Positions 24,267-36,613 are shown, numbered from the stretch's first letter. The stretch: DNA of 64,000 nt from Avena insularis (GCA_023614405.1 CM042688.1:376947331-377011330), one strand, 5' to 3'. Notes: generated from the letters alone by a model not told the origin. Numbers and translations: made by a program.

Positions 24267-24865
24267 GAACCATCTAGTGCTCAAGGTGACAGCGTGGGGT
24301 TATCTAGGTGTGGAAAGCGAACTTTGAGGTGTGCTGTTATAGCCTTACTATGGATTAGAGTGTCCAACCGGAGAGTAGTTCAGCGTAGTATCATAAAGAA
24401 GAATATATTTATATGAGAGTGTTCACTAGTGAAAGTATGATCCCTAGGCCTTGTTTCTAAGCATTGATACACCATTTGCAATTAGATCTGTTACATGTTT
24501 GCTTGCTTCCTTCTTTATTTCAGTTTGCCTTTAGTCTTTTCCCACGTCAACCATGACAAGCTATTTTCTATCACCATTACCACTTATAATTATCTATACC
24601 ACTTATATTTCACTATCTCTTCGCCGAACTAGTGCACCTATACACCTGACAAGTGTATTGGGTGTGTTGGGGACACAAGAGACTTCTTGTATCTTGATTG
24701 CAGGGTTGCTTGAGACAGGATACCTCTGACCACTTCCTCCCTGAGTTCGATAAACCTTGGGTGATCCACTTAAGGGAAAACTTGCTGCTGTTCTACAAAC
24801 CTCTACACTTGGCGGCCCAACAACTGTCTACAAGAATAGAAGTGCGTAGACATCAAGCTATTTTA

Positions 24866-24970
24866 TGGCTCCGTTGCCGGGGAGGTAAGGTAAAAGGTAT
24901 TCACACCAGAGGATTAAAGAAGAACCTCCCACGGCAAATGCCTATTTTCTGGCGCCGTTGCCGGGGAGGT
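24866..24970 (+). other. duplicated primer binding site of element A
   Basis: TGGCTCCGTTGCCGGGGAGG begins at 24866, ten bases after the LTR end. A second copy, TGGCGCCGTTGCCGGGGAGG, begins at 24950, both followed by TAAGGTAAAAG. The unit is about 84 bp. Element B has only one site. The second copy is the better match to the Arg-type consensus. Confidence 0.7.
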
Positions 24971-25073
24971 AAGGTAAAAGATACTCACATCCTCCGGTGT
25001 GAGTGCTCGAAGTTATTTCCTTTAGATTCTGCAATTTTGTCTTTTTGTTTCTTTTTTTCACTAGTTAGGCTTA

Positions 25074-25604
25074 ATGGAAAACAACAAAAATATTAGAGAG
25101 CTTTATAGTATTTATCTTGAGTTAGGACATGAAGTGTTTGAAGAGAAAATTAAAAAACCTATGGAACTTTCTTTGCGTGCTAATAGAAATGTTATTAGTA
25201 TGAATCTTTTGAACACCTTTGTTGCTAATGCTATGGAAAAGTCTAAGCTTGGGGAAGCTGGTTTTGATGAGCATGATATTTTTAGTCCCCCAAGCACGGA
25301 GGAGAAAATTTACTTTGATGATAGTATGCCTCCAATATATGATGATTACAATGATGAATATGATATTTTCAGTCCACCTACTATTGAGGAGAAAGTTAAT
25401 TATGATTATAATATGCCTCCTATATTTGATGATTATGGTGATGAGAATAATAATGATAGCTGTTTTATTGAATTTTGTCCCACTACAATTAATAAGAATA
25501 ACTATGCTTATGTGGAGAGTAATAATGATTATATGCATGTGGCTCATGATAAGAATGTTTTATGTGATAGTTATATTGTTAATTTTATTCATGATGCTAC
25601 TTGA
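25074..25604 (+). CDS. element A internal ORF, Asp/Tyr-rich protein of unknown function
   Basis: An intact 176-codon frame starting MENNKNIRELYSIYLELGHE. A helical N-terminal part (residues 1-65) is followed by two tandem copies of a 29-residue unit of pattern DIFSPPxxEEK...MPPIxDDY (about residues 67-95 and 96-124) and a Cys-containing tail. Proteins of this type recur in Sabrina-like elements of grasses as I remember them, but no enzymatic domain is recognisable. The element lacks pol, so the protein may be a leftover of gag or an accessory protein. It is translated, if at all, from element A RNA. Codon use is A/T-rich like its surroundings. Confidence 0.55.
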   Translation: MENNKNIRELYSIYLELGHEVFEEKIKKPMELSLRANRNVISMNLLNTFVANAMEKSKLGEAGFDEHDIFSPPSTEEKIYFDDSMPPIYDDYNDEYDIFSPPTIEEKVNYDYNMPPIFDDYGDENNNDSCFIEFCPTTINKNNYAYVESNNDYMHVAHDKNVLCDSYIVNFIHDAT

Positions 25605-28581
25605 AGTTATTATGAGAGAGGGAAACATGGTTTTATGTATCTCAATAATATTAAGTTTCCCCTCTTTATGTTGCAAGTCTTCAAGTTGCACTTGTTTTGC
25701 TTTACTATGCTTGTTGCTTTGTGCTTTCATGACTTGTTTCTTTACAAGATTCCTATGCATAGGAAGTGGGTTAGACTTAAATGTGTTTTGAATTTGCTTC
25801 TTGATGCTCTCTTTTACTTCAATTCATATTTCTTATGTGAGCATCTTCTCAAACTATCATGCCTAACTTAAAGGCATTAAAGAAAAGTACTTATTGGGAG
25901 ATAACCCAAAAGTTTTAGATGAGTCTTGGAAGTTATTACTTCAGTAATAACCGCTCCTTATCCTTTTTATTTGCTTTTTGTGCTAAGAGTAATCTCTATT
26001 GAGAGAGAAGTAATGATTGGGAAAGTTGCTGTCCCGAAACAGATTTCTGTGCTTCACCGTAAAAAATCGTGTGAAATCTCTGTATGTCCTTTTGAAGCGT
26101 GAATTTTTGTGATTCTGCCCCAGGTTGTTATCTAACTTTTGTTAGTTCAACACTTTTTGATTTGAGAAAGAGAAGGTCTTCGAAAAAATTCATCTTTACC
26201 TGCTGGTCTGTTTTGACAGGTTTGTGCCATTATTTGCATTTGCTTCTTGTTGTTTCCTTTTTGAGTTCTTTTGGGGAATTGAGCTTGTGTTTAATTGAAG
26301 TTTTATTGGTGTTGGAACTGAACCTAAAGACTTATTATCTTGAGTGCACTAATGTTGCTAATAAAGATTGTGTGAAGTTTTGTATGACGGAAAAAATTTA
26401 GGTGTATGGAAGGAATGAGTAATGAGATGAAGAATGGACTAAACCTCAAGCTTGGGGATGCCCGCGTGTCACCCCAAGAAATATCCAAGAAGTACAAGCG
26501 TCAAATCTTGGGGATGCCCAAGGCATCCCCTTCTTCATCAATAAAAATCCCAGGTTTCTTCCAAACGCTTCATTTTTATTGTTTCATGCACAATTATGTT
26601 GTTCTTGGAGCGTCTTCTTTTTTGTTTTCATTTTGTTTTTTCATTTGCTTTTGTTTGCTTAGTTTTCTGAATAAATTGGTTGGACCCCCTCTTTCATACA
26701 TTGGTTTTCAAATAGTTTGGTTTGGTTTGGAAAAGAGTAGGAAAGTTCATACTTATGTGGTAAAAAGAGCTCGTTTTTTACTGTGGCCTATGCTTTGTCA
26801 TGCCATGCTTGATATTGTTTTGGCTTTATGCTTAGTATTATTTGCTGTAGCATGACTTGTTATAAACAATTGAGATTGCTTAATATGCCTTGGATGAATC
26901 ATGTGTTGTTTTAGCATATTAAAGCATAATATGGTGGTATTCTCCTTTGATGCTTTATTTGGGTTGACTTGGCACATGCTCACACCATGTTATGACTATC
27001 CCAAGTCACCATAAGCCTTTATGATCCTTTAGTTTTCAACTTGTAGTATGACTTTATGCTTTGATCAATGATGTTTTGTCGTTCTGCATGATTATGGCCA
27101 TTATTGCTCTCTTAGTTTGTCGCTCCCAGTCTTTTGCTAGCCTCCGCAACCAAGTATGAGTTCCACTCATGCATCCAACTCCCAAAACCAAGTTATTCCA
27201 AAGAGTCCACCATACCTACCTATTAGCATATGCTATTCCAAGTATGTTCATGTTTTTGTTTACCTTCCAAATTAAACTTGTTATGAGAAAACTAGTGATT
27301 AAAGCTCTCACGAACTTGATGGCACACTTTACTTTTCTTGCCCTTAATAAACTTGAACCATTGTGTCGTCTATGTTGTATATGCTTGCACTTATTTGTTG
27401 GGAATTAGCAGAATCATGCTGTCATGGGGAACGCTTTCAACATTGCACTTGGTACTTGTACCTAGTTGATATCATGCTCTTTTTTATATAGATGTCGTCG
27501 GTGTGAAATGAAAGGGGAGCTTGTAAGTCCATGGAGTTATGTATATGTGTTAGAGAAACGCCTGGGCCGCTGGTCTAATCCATGCTGACATGGTGGAAAC
27601 CTGCAGCGTAAACATAATGAGCTGTCTATGAAGCATTCTTCTTATAAAAAAGAGTCCTATATTGAGAAAAAAGAGAAAAAAAGGAGATATGAAAAGAGGA
27701 AAGAGAGAAAAAAGCACCATATTCCCATGGTAAATAAGAAGATTGCTGAGATGCTTGTTGTCTGCTTGTCTTGTCATTTTGATATGGGGATTCTTCCGTA
27801 TCATCGGGCAAGGGGTACCCCGTTGGCGGTTCTCTATGATACACATGTACTTACAATGACAATAACTTACCGGTGACTAAACTTGAGTAGCATGAGGAGC
27901 GGCCCTCATATTCAAGGGACATGAGATTTCCAACTTATACTTTGTCAAGCATGTACACCATAGTTTGTTCACTTTAACCTTAATCATTTCAAGATGCTTA
28001 TGATAGGGGAAATGAGAGCTGAAAGCTATTAAGTACCATAATTTTTGAAAGCTCTTTATGAAACTTGAATCCCTGCTTCCTTCTACGAAGGCCCTTCTTT
28101 TACTTTTTTGTTGAGTCTCCACCTTCTACCTTTATGCACCTACTTTGAGAGCATAGTGGCCATTCTTAGTTCTATGTGCATTGTCCCAAGACTTGTTGAT
28201 TGATGTATAGCTCTGATATTGCTTGTTTTAAACTATTTGTATCTAGTCACTCTTATGAACTTTGAAGGTGTCCTATGCATTTATGTTTGCTACTCTATGA
28301 GGGACAAGCTGAATGCCACTATGCTATGTTTTCTTTATGTGAAACAAACAAACGTCTTGCAAAGCATTTTTATTCATGAATCTTTTGTTTATGCCTTTTC
28401 AGGTTGAAACATAGTTGCTTTGTCTTATTGCTAGAACTTTGTATTTCATGTTATGATTGAAGTACTATGATCCCAACTTTGAATGTTATACAAATACTTT
28501 GATCAAGTTTATGATGGTGCATGTCACCTCAAAAATTATTCTTTCTTTTTATCACTTACCTACTTGAGGACGAGAAGGAGT
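25605..28581 (+). other. long non-coding interior of element A
   Basis: About 3 kb with only short frames. It is homologous, in reverse complement, to 33067-35745 of element B, including the block TTATTGGGAGATAACCCAAA and two copies of a CTTGGGGATGCC motif. A conserved, non-coding interior is typical of non-autonomous elements that keep packaging signals. Confidence 0.7.
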
Positions 28582-28596
28582 TAAGCTTGGGGATGT
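28582..28596 (+). other. polypurine tract of element A
   Basis: TAAGCTTGGGGATGT sits directly before TGATACATTGC; the same sequence is present before the element B 3' LTR (33053-33067, minus). Confidence 0.65.
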
Positions 28597-28811
28597 TGAT
28601 ACATTGCAAATGTATCTATAATTTTTGATGTTCCATGCTTGGTTTTATCTACTTTCTTATGTTTTGTCCACACTTTGGAGTACTTTTCATATGATTTCTT
28701 GGACTAACCTATTAACAAGAGCCACAGTGCCAGTTGCCTGTTTTCTTCTGTTTTTGGTTCCAGGAAAGTCAGAAAATGAATATTCTCGGAATTGGACGGG
28801 ACAAAAGCCAA
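28597..28811 (+). repeat. 3' LTR of element A, truncated to its first 215 bases
   Basis: It matches 15110-15325 of the 5' LTR up to GGGACAAAAGCCA, then changes abruptly to host-LTR sequence ATATTTGGATCTTG, which corresponds to about 46288 in the sister LTR. Confidence 0.8.
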
Positions 28812-29121
28812 TATTTGGATCTTGCCGTATGGCGTTGCAATATTTATATTTCTTTTTAGATGGTGTGGCTCCGATGACTATTGTATGTCACTGACATACA
28901 TACTCATTTATGTATGTTTTTTATCACTTTACTTGTTGACTATGCCACTCGCTCTTGTCCCGATGTTTTTGAAAGTGGAAGGTGGTCGGTCGGTACCGTG
29001 CCCTGCTCCGCTTCGACGGGCCTACACATGGGTGGCCTTGGGCCTCTGTGGTAGAATCCCTTATCCACTTTTGGGTACATCCAGGCTCGTGCTTAGAGCG
29101 TTGGTTCTGAGGTATTACAAT

Positions 29122-29134
29122 TGGTATCAGAGCC
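29122..29134 (+). other. primer binding site of the LARD-like element
   Basis: TGGTATCAGAGCC two bases after the 5' LTR end; complementary to initiator Met tRNA. Confidence 0.9.
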
Positions 29135-31446
29135 ATTCCACCCTTCAGGGTCTCAGCCAAGATGGTCGTTGTCAGTTTAGAAAATATTTTGGTAGCTATG
29201 TATATTAGGGAAAAACTAAATGTGAGAGTAGGGCTGCTTCCATTTCTCTTCTTACCCACCCACCCACCCTTTTATGGTAAGGAAGTGTAATGTTTGTCTA
29301 TCCTCTTTTAAAAATTCAAACTAGGATTCACGTGTTTGGGGTTTTCGTAGTACTATAGGTTGTGTGTGTACTTCTTTGTCTATCTGTTGCATCCAACCTT
29401 GTTGTCGCAATCTGCCTTTGGTTATCAACTGTTGGTACATTCCATACCGATAGGCTTATGTGTAAACCGATGCGATCTATCTAACTCTTTGTAAACCGAT
29501 GCGATCTATCCGACTCTTTGTTACCAACACAATCTTGTTAAGGGTGTTCATTCTTCAGCACGCTTTCACATAATGTGGAGTTGCTAATATCTATTTGTTA
29601 AGTAGTTTTGTGCATATAGTTGGTATTTTAATGCCAAAAATGCGGAATTTTTTATTTTATATATCTGTGTTTCCACACTCCTTTTTAGTCGTGTGTGATA
29701 CACTATTCTCCTTTTGTCAGTCTGTCCATGCTACCTCGATCTTTTTCTACCGGCGCTTCAATCTGGAGTTTCTACTTCATCTTCAATTCTTGTGAGGCTA
29801 AATACATAACTTGCGTCGATCCGATGCTTCCGATTGTAATTTGGTTCTTAGTATAGCTATACGACACTTATCATGAGTGGTATATGGTCAATGCTATCAA
29901 TTTAATCCTCCAAATTATTGTGGTTATATCTTGTGATTTTGAGTTATACCGTGATCATATCTATGTCAGATCCAAGTATCTTTAGCAACCTGAAGACTTC
30001 TTAAGGCACTATGAGGGATTTTCATCCGATGGTGGTGCGTTATACCTTTTTTTGAATCCCATATCCGCAAAGGTTCTCTTTGATACAGGAGAATTTCATC
30101 CTTTTATCTCTGATAGCTTTGCTGACTTATCATCATTCTTTATCCAAAATCTCTTATCTTTGTAACAGGTGATTCGATCGACTATGTGAATAAGTCAATA
30201 TCTCTTTTCTTATCCGAAGGGCCAGATAATCTATTTCTTCCAATGCATGTCTCGAGCATTCCTTTGTTTCCTCCGGCCTCATGAACTTGGTATTCTCAGA
30301 ACATCTCTATAATTCTTGGTGGTATATCTTGACGATATGCTTGCCTATTCTATATCAATGGAAGAACATGGAAAAACATCTTATTTTATCTCAAGCTTCG
30401 TGAACATCGCCTGTGTGCAAGTTCTCAAAGTATGAATCCTAGCTTTTTGAAGTCAACCATCTCGGCCACGTCCTTCTGCTAAAGACATTGCTATAATTCT
30501 AGAATCATCAATTCAATTGTTAATTCCATCTTCCACCTTCAACCAACTCCGGAGTTGTTCCTTGGTTTGTCAAGTAATTCTCGATGCTTTGTTGAAGTTT
30601 CTCCTCAAGATTGCTAAATCTCTCTCAGATCTTCTCAAGAAGGATGAGAAATTCTGTTGGCCTTCCACTCGTCAAGGAACCTTTCGAATCCTCTCTTTAT
30701 CTTCTATCCTTAAATACGACGGATGCCATGAAGACTTTTCAGATCTTTTGCAATTCCTCTTTCAAGTCCTTGGTGCTTTTCTTGTTTTATCTGTTGGATC
30801 CTTCATCTATTTCAGTGATCTTCCTTCATATCTTTTCGATGGCTTGGAACTTCCAACATGACAACAACATCATTATCTTTATCTACTTTGGATCCAATGA
30901 AGTGTTTTGCATCACATCTTTGTTTTCTTACAGAGCTTCATGAGTTTTTCTTATCAAGATCTCTAGTTTGGAATTTGAGAGTGAGGTTGCATAGTTTTCC
31001 TAATTATGTGCGGAGTAATGCTTTGGGTGCGCGATGGACTGATCCCCATCCAACTACTCTTATCATTCGCTCTTGTACATTGAATTGGCGGGTTAATGCG
31101 ATTTCACTCATTCCATGGAAGTTAGAAGTGGCCTTTATCTCTTGAGACTTTTACTTCCGTCCTTGTTTTTCGGAGTGTCCTCTCAGCGAACGTGAGAAAA
31201 AATCTCGTGTTGGTGGTCTTGTCTATTTCAAGATGGAGCAAAATCTTCAATGATCTGGTGAAAACAAATGCAAAATCTTCTCGGTTCCTATTCATGCCAC
31301 CGGAGTTCAACATCGTCATACAAGAGGGATGGAAGTTATCCGTTACTTCAGGTTGTCAATCCTTTTTCTTTTGGTAAAGCCAATTATGGTTGATGCCATC
31401 AATCACAAAATCTATTGCATTAACATCATGGTTAAGGAAAGCAATA
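29135..31446 (+). pseudogene. decayed Tekay-type gag-pol remnant, 5' part
   Basis: There is no long frame, but fragments in pol order survive on plus: a protease-like stretch reading FDTGEFHPFISDSFA near 30065-30120, an RT catalytic box VVYLDDMLAYS with YLDD at 30325-30336, and an RT thumb piece KIAKSLSDLLKKDEKFCW near 30605-30665. These correspond to the DSGASHSFI, YLDDIL and KIAKPLTxLLKKDxKFxW blocks of chromovirus (Tekay/Del) Gypsy elements. Gag is not recognisable. The space is far too short for a complete gag-pol, so the element is a deletion derivative. Confidence 0.6.
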
Positions 31447-31451
31447 AGCAT
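31447..31451. repeat. target site duplication AGCAT, left copy
   Basis: It matches 38208-38212 and brackets element B. Confidence 0.85.
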
Positions 31452-33052
31452 TGATGTGCTCGTCGTTCGACGTAGAGCTCGTTGGGAACCCCAAGAGGAA
31501 GGTATGATGAGCACATCAACAAGTTTTCCCTCAGTTATGAAACCAAGGTTTAATCGAACCAGTAGGAGCAAGGAAACACCCCAAAGGTGTTACTAGCTAA
31601 GCTTTGTCAGGGCGCACTACCAGTGCTAGTAGCAACGTGGAGACCTGCACAACACAACCACATAACTTTGTCCCCAACTTGCGATGAGGTTGTCAATCTC
31701 ACCGTGTTTTGCGGAAAACAGAGGATTAAACGTATCGAATGGAAAGAAGTAAAAGTTTGCAGAAAGTAAACACAAAGAAGTAAACAGTTGTAGATTGTAT
31801 GTAAAGAGAAAGGACCGGGATCCATAGTTCACTAGAGGTGGCTCTCCTTAGATAGATAACATGCTAGGTGAACGAATTACAGCGGGGCAATTGACAAACA
31901 CCGAGAAAACAATACATGCATATACTAATCATCTTGACTCCTTTGAGACTTGATTGGGCATTACAACATAATACATAGACCGCCATCCAACTACATCTAT
32001 GACTAATAATCCACCTTCAGGTTATCATCCGAACCCCTCCGATGATTAAGTTGCAAGCAACAGATTATTGCTTTACGAACTGCGTGTAAAGTAAACAATA
32101 TGATTGTTCTATGAACAAAGGATTGTTGTTTTCTCCCTAGTAGCAACAACACATCTAGTACCTTAGAGATTTCTGTCACTTCCCTAGATTACCAAAGGCA
32201 TGAATCCACTATCGAGCATAAATACTAACTCTTGGAGTTGCTAGAATCTACTTGGACAAGATAGGTACTAACAATGGAAATCATGCAAGATCACAAATAA
32301 CAAAGACATGATAGAATCAATAATCAATCTGAAATAGCATCTCAATATCCATCGGATCCCTGCAAACACAACATGTATGGATTACAAATAGATGATCTTG
32401 ATCATGAACGGAGCTCACAAGATCTAAACATGAAAGCACAAAGGAGGAGAACCAGCCATCTAGCTACTACATGGATCCGTAGTCCAAGGATGAACTACTC
32501 ACGCATCACACCGGAGTCTTGCATGGTGATGAAGAAGGCCTCCAGGGTGAATTCCCCTCTCCGGCAGGGTCCCGGGAAGAGCTTCAGATCCCTCCCGATC
32601 TAGGGATGGATATGACGACGGCTACAAACTCTTTCGTGGATTTTTGATCGGGTACTTAGGGTTTTCGTCCCGAGGGAAATATATAGGCGGAAGGAGAGGC
32701 CGAGGGGGTGCCGAGAGCGGCCACATCACCCCCTGGCGCGAGCCAGGCCTGGCCCCGTGGCCAGGTGGTGTGGTCGCTCCCTGGCCCTTCTCCGTCTCGT
32801 ATTCTGGCACTTGATCCCTTCTGGAAAAATAGGCACTTTGGCTTTTGTCCCATCCAATTCCGAGAATATTCATTTTCTGACTTTCCTAGAACCAAAAACA
32901 GCAGAAAACAGGCAGCTGGCACTCTGGCTCTTGTTAATAGGTTAGTCCAAGAAATCATATGAAAAGTACTCCAAAGTTGGAACAAAACACAAGAAAGTGG
33001 ATAAAACCAAGCATGGAACATAAAAAATTATAGATACATTTGCAATGTATCA
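31452..33052 (-). repeat. 3' LTR of element B
   Basis: On plus it starts TGATGTGCTCGTCGTTCG, a start I remember from Sabrina LTRs, and ends CAATGTATCA. The minus-strand start carries the GATACATT/AATGTATC stem. Confidence 0.88.
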
Positions 33053-35745
33053 ACATCCCCAAGCTTAACTCCTGCTCGTCCTCGAGTAGGTAAGTGATAA
33101 AAAGAAAGAATAATTTTTGAGGTGACATGCACCATCTAAGACTTGATCAAAGTATTTGCAAAACATTCAAAGCTGGGATCATAGTACTTCAATCATAACA
33201 TGAAAGACAAAATTCTAGAAATAAGCAAAGAAACTATGATGCACATGAAAAGGCACAAACAAAAGATTCATGAATAACAATGCTTTGCAAGACGTTTGTT
33301 TGTTTCACATAAAGAAAACATAGCATAATAGTATTCAGCTTGTCCCTCAATAGAGTAGCAAATATAAATGCATAGGACACCTTCAAAGTTCATAAGAGTG
33401 ACTAGATACAATAGTTTAAAACAAGCAATATCAAGTTATGCATCAATCAACTAGTCTTGGGCAATGCACATAGAACTAAGAATGGCCACTATGCTCTCAA
33501 AGTAAGTGCATAAAGATAGAAGGTGGAGACTCAATATAATGGTGGAAGAAAGGCCTTTGTAAAAGGAAGTAGGGATTCAAGTCTCATAAAGAGCTTCCAA
33601 AAATTATGGTACTTATAGCTTTCAGCTCTCATTGCCCCTATCATAAGCATCTTGAAGGTGATTAAGGTGAAAGTGACACAACTAAGAGGATATGCTTGAC
33701 AAGTTATAAACCGAAATTTCATGCCCCTTACTTACGAAGACCGATCCTCATGCTATTCAACTTCAGTCATGAGTAAGCTCTTGTCATTGTAAGTATATGT
33801 GTATCATTAAGAACCGCCAACGGGGTACCCCTTGCACATGATACGGGAGCTTTCCCATAATCAAAATGACAAGGCAAGCAGACAATGAGCATCTCAGCGA
33901 TCTTTTTATTTGCTATTTGCATAGGTTTTTATTGAGGATGCTTCATAGAGTGCTCATTATGGTGATGCTGCAAGTTTCCACCATGATTAGGCATGGCTTA
34001 GGCTAGCAGCCCAGGCGTTTCTCTAACACACATACAAACTCCATGATCTTACAAGTTCCACTTTTATTTCACACCGCCGGGATCCGTAAGCAAAAGAACA
34101 TGATATCAACGGGGTACAAAGTACAAGTGCAATGTTGAAAGCGTTCCCCATGAAACATGGTTCTGCTAATTTCAAATTATAAAGCGCAAGCATATACGCA
34201 ACAATGAAGGACCCAATGGTTCAAGTTTATTAGAGGCAAAAAGTAAAGTGTGCCATCAAGTTCGTGAGAGCTTTAATCACTAGTTTTCTCATAACAAGTT
34301 TAATTTGGAAGGTAAAATAAAGCATGAATATACTTGGAATAGCATAAGATAGTAGGTAGGTATGGTGGAATATTTGGAATAACTTGGTTTAGGGAGTTGG
34401 ATGCATGAGTGGAACTCATACTTGGTTGTGGAGGCTAGCAAAAGACTGGGAGCGACAAACTAAGAGAGCAATAATGGCCATAATCATGTAGAGCGACAAA
34501 ACATCATTGATCAAAGCATAAAGTGATACTGCAAGTTGAAAACTAAAGGATCATAAAGGATATGGTGACTTGTGATAGTCATAACATGGTGTGAGCATGC
34601 GCCAAGTCAACCCAAATAAAGCATCAAAAGAGAATACCACTATACTATGCTTTAATATGCTAAAACAACGCATGATTCATCCAAGGCACATTAAGCAATC
34701 TCAATTGTTTATAACAAGTCATGCTACAGAAAAGAATACTAAGCATAAAGCCAAAACAATATCAAGCATGGCATGACAAAGCACAGGCCACAGTCAAAAA
34801 CAAGGTCTTTTTACCACATAAGCATGAACTTTCCTACTCTTTTCCAACCAAACCAAACTATTTGCAAACCAATGTATGAAAGAGGGGGTCCAACCAATTT
34901 ATTCAGAAAACTAAGAAAACCAAGCAAACTAAAAACCAAAATGAAAACGAAAAAGAAGACGCTCCAAGAACAACACAACTGTGCATGAAACAATAAAAAT
35001 GAAGCGTTTGGAAGAAACCTGGGATTTTTATTGATGAAGAAGGGGATGCCTTGGGCATCCCCAAGCTTTGACGCTTGTACTTCTTGGATATTTCTTGGGG
35101 TGACACGCGTGGCATCCCCAAGCTTGAGCTTTAGTCCATCCTTTATCTCATTACTCATTCCTTCCATACACCTGCAAATTTTCCTTCATACAAAACTTCA
35201 CACAATCTTTATTAGCAACATTAGTGCACTCAAGATAAATAAGTCTTAAAGTTCAGTTCTAACATCAAATAAACTTCCATTATAACACTAGATACTGTAG
35301 CACTTCCCTCAAAAAGCTCAATTCCCCAAAAGAACTCAAAAAGGAACCCACAAGAAACGAATGCAGAAAATGGCAGAAATTTGTCAAAACAGACCAGCAG
35401 GTAAAGACGATTTTTTTTGAAGACCTTCTGTTGCTCAAATAAAAAAGTGTTGAACTAACGAAAGTTATATAACAACCTGGGTCAGAAGCACAAAAAATTA
35501 CAGCTCAATCCGACATACAGAGCTCTCTCACGAATGTTTACGGTGAAGCACAGAAATCTGTTTCGGGACAGCAACTTTCCTAATCATTACTTCTCTCTCA
35601 TTAGAGGTTACTCTTGGCACAAAAAGCAAATAAAAAGGATAAGAAGAGGTTATTACAGAGGTAATAACTTCCAAGACTGATCTAAAACTTTTGGGTTATC
35701 TCCCAATAAGTACTTTTCTTTAACGCCTTTAAGTTAGGCATAAGA
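33053..35745 (-). other. non-coding interior of element B
   Basis: Homologous to 25605-28581 of element A on the opposite strand. Only short frames are seen. The polypurine tract is at 33053-33067. Confidence 0.7.
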
Positions 35746-35758
35746 AGCAAAGAAAGAA

Positions 35759-36382
35759 TCAAGTGTTCTCAAATGAAGAAGCATTAAGATCAATACCAGA
35801 AATATTTTCAAAAAGGCAAGGTATATCATCCAAATAAGTTCTAGAGGATCCTCTCTCAATGCTCGTAGGTTCACTATTCTCATCAAAAGGGTTTGCAGGA
35901 ACAATCCAATCAAGATTCTTTTCTATGGCATCATGTATTGCTACTAGTTTAAAGGGTATTGGTATCTTAGGTTCCTCCCCATTAGGTTCGGTTTTGTTCA
36001 TCTTTTCTTGTGTACCAACAACATCCATACATGAGCCTAGCATATTGAAACGTTCAAAGACTTTTCTAGCTTCCTTGGCAACATCATAGAACTCCTTAAA
36101 CAAAGTTTCTAGAATAAAATCCCTCTTTTCACGGTCCTCAATTTCTTTAAGCTTAAGAAACATTACTTGCATTAAGGGGTTGAGGTTAACAAACCTAGCT
36201 TCTAACATGTGAATTAAAGAAGCTGCAGCAATCTCATAGTTTGGGGCAAGTTCTGCAAGGGATCTATCCTCAGTATCTTCATGCTTACTAACATGATTGG
36301 AGAATTCTTCAATATTGTCTTTTCCAATTATAGAACCACTACCAATTGAAAGGTCTTTCAAGGTGAATGTAGGGATCAACAT
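35759..36382 (-). CDS. element B gag-like ORF
   Basis: A 207-codon intact frame starting MLIPTFTLKDLSIGSGSIIG. It is strongly helical in residues 45-115 (EARFVNLNPLMQVMFLKLKE, RDFILETLFKEFYDVAKEAR), followed by a C-terminal segment with WIVPANPFDENSEP. There are no zinc knuckles and no protease site. It begins about 0.2 kb from the primer site, the position of gag. Related frames occur in Sabrina-type elements as I recall, but the function is unproven. It is unrelated at sequence level to the 176-codon frame of element A, even though LTRs and the downstream interior are shared. Confidence 0.55.
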   Translation of the reverse strand: MLIPTFTLKDLSIGSGSIIGKDNIEEFSNHVSKHEDTEDRSLAELAPNYEIAAASLIHMLEARFVNLNPLMQVMFLKLKEIEDREKRDFILETLFKEFYDVAKEARKVFERFNMLGSCMDVVGTQEKMNKTEPNGEEPKIPIPFKLVAIHDAIEKNLDWIVPANPFDENSEPTSIERGSSRTYLDDIPCLFENISGIDLNASSFENT

Positions 36383-36586
36383 GGTGAGCTAGGGGAGAGG
36401 TGACTACTAAAGGAGACTTAATTTTTTTGTGTTTTTGAAATAAGAAAGCGAACAAGTAAACTAATTTTTTTGTGTTTTTTGAAGAACAAAACAAGCAACC
36501 AAAGCAAAAACAAACTAAGCAAAACAAAAACAACAAAGTAAAGAGATTGGTTATGAGGGAATCCCCTTGTGAAGATGTCCTTGACT

Positions 36587-36603
36587 CCCCGGCAACGGCG
36601 CTA
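36587..36603 (-). other. primer binding site of element B
   Basis: The minus strand reads TAGCGCCGTTGCCGGGG, ten bases from the 5' LTR, the same spacing as in element A; Arg-type primer site of Athila elements. Confidence 0.75.
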
Positions 36604-36613
36604 GAAAAGATCT

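Larger units (their letters stand above)
15110..24855 (+). repeat. 5' LTR of element A, interrupted by Copia-1
   Basis: The native parts are 15110-15940 and 24267-24855 (about 1.4 kb). It begins with an 8-bp stem and 3-base loop (GATACATT GCA AATGTATC) and ends CGTAGACATCA. The first part matches the reverse complement of the element B LTRs, including the GAATATTCTCGGAATTGGAC block. TATATATT at 15467-15474 is the likely TATA box. Confidence 0.75.
15110..28811 (+). mobile_element. Element A: Sabrina-like (Athila-lineage) retrotransposon, non-autonomous, 3' truncated
   Basis: The 5' LTR starts TGATACATTGC at 15110, directly after CACCC in the host LTR; the sister LTR keeps the empty site at 46009-46013. 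An Arg-type primer site (GGCGCCGTTGCCGGGGA) follows the LTR after a 10-base gap. A polypurine tract and the first 215 bases of the 3' LTR lie at 28582-28811, where a deletion joins it back to host LTR. There is no protease, RT or integrase. Copia-1 is inserted in its 5' LTR. Confidence 0.8.
10143..29119 (+). repeat. 5' LTR of the LARD-like element, interrupted by element A
   Basis: The native parts are 10143-15109 and 28812-29119; the block 15110-28811 is element A. It aligns to the 3' LTR at 38912-46594 from the first base. It retains about 0.9 kb (13318-14213) that the 3' LTR has lost, and a GC-rich stretch around 11840-12640 that the 3' LTR lacks, part of which is a hAT-like insertion. About 274 bp (equivalent to 46014-46287) was lost at the right edge of element A. 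Confidence 0.8.
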
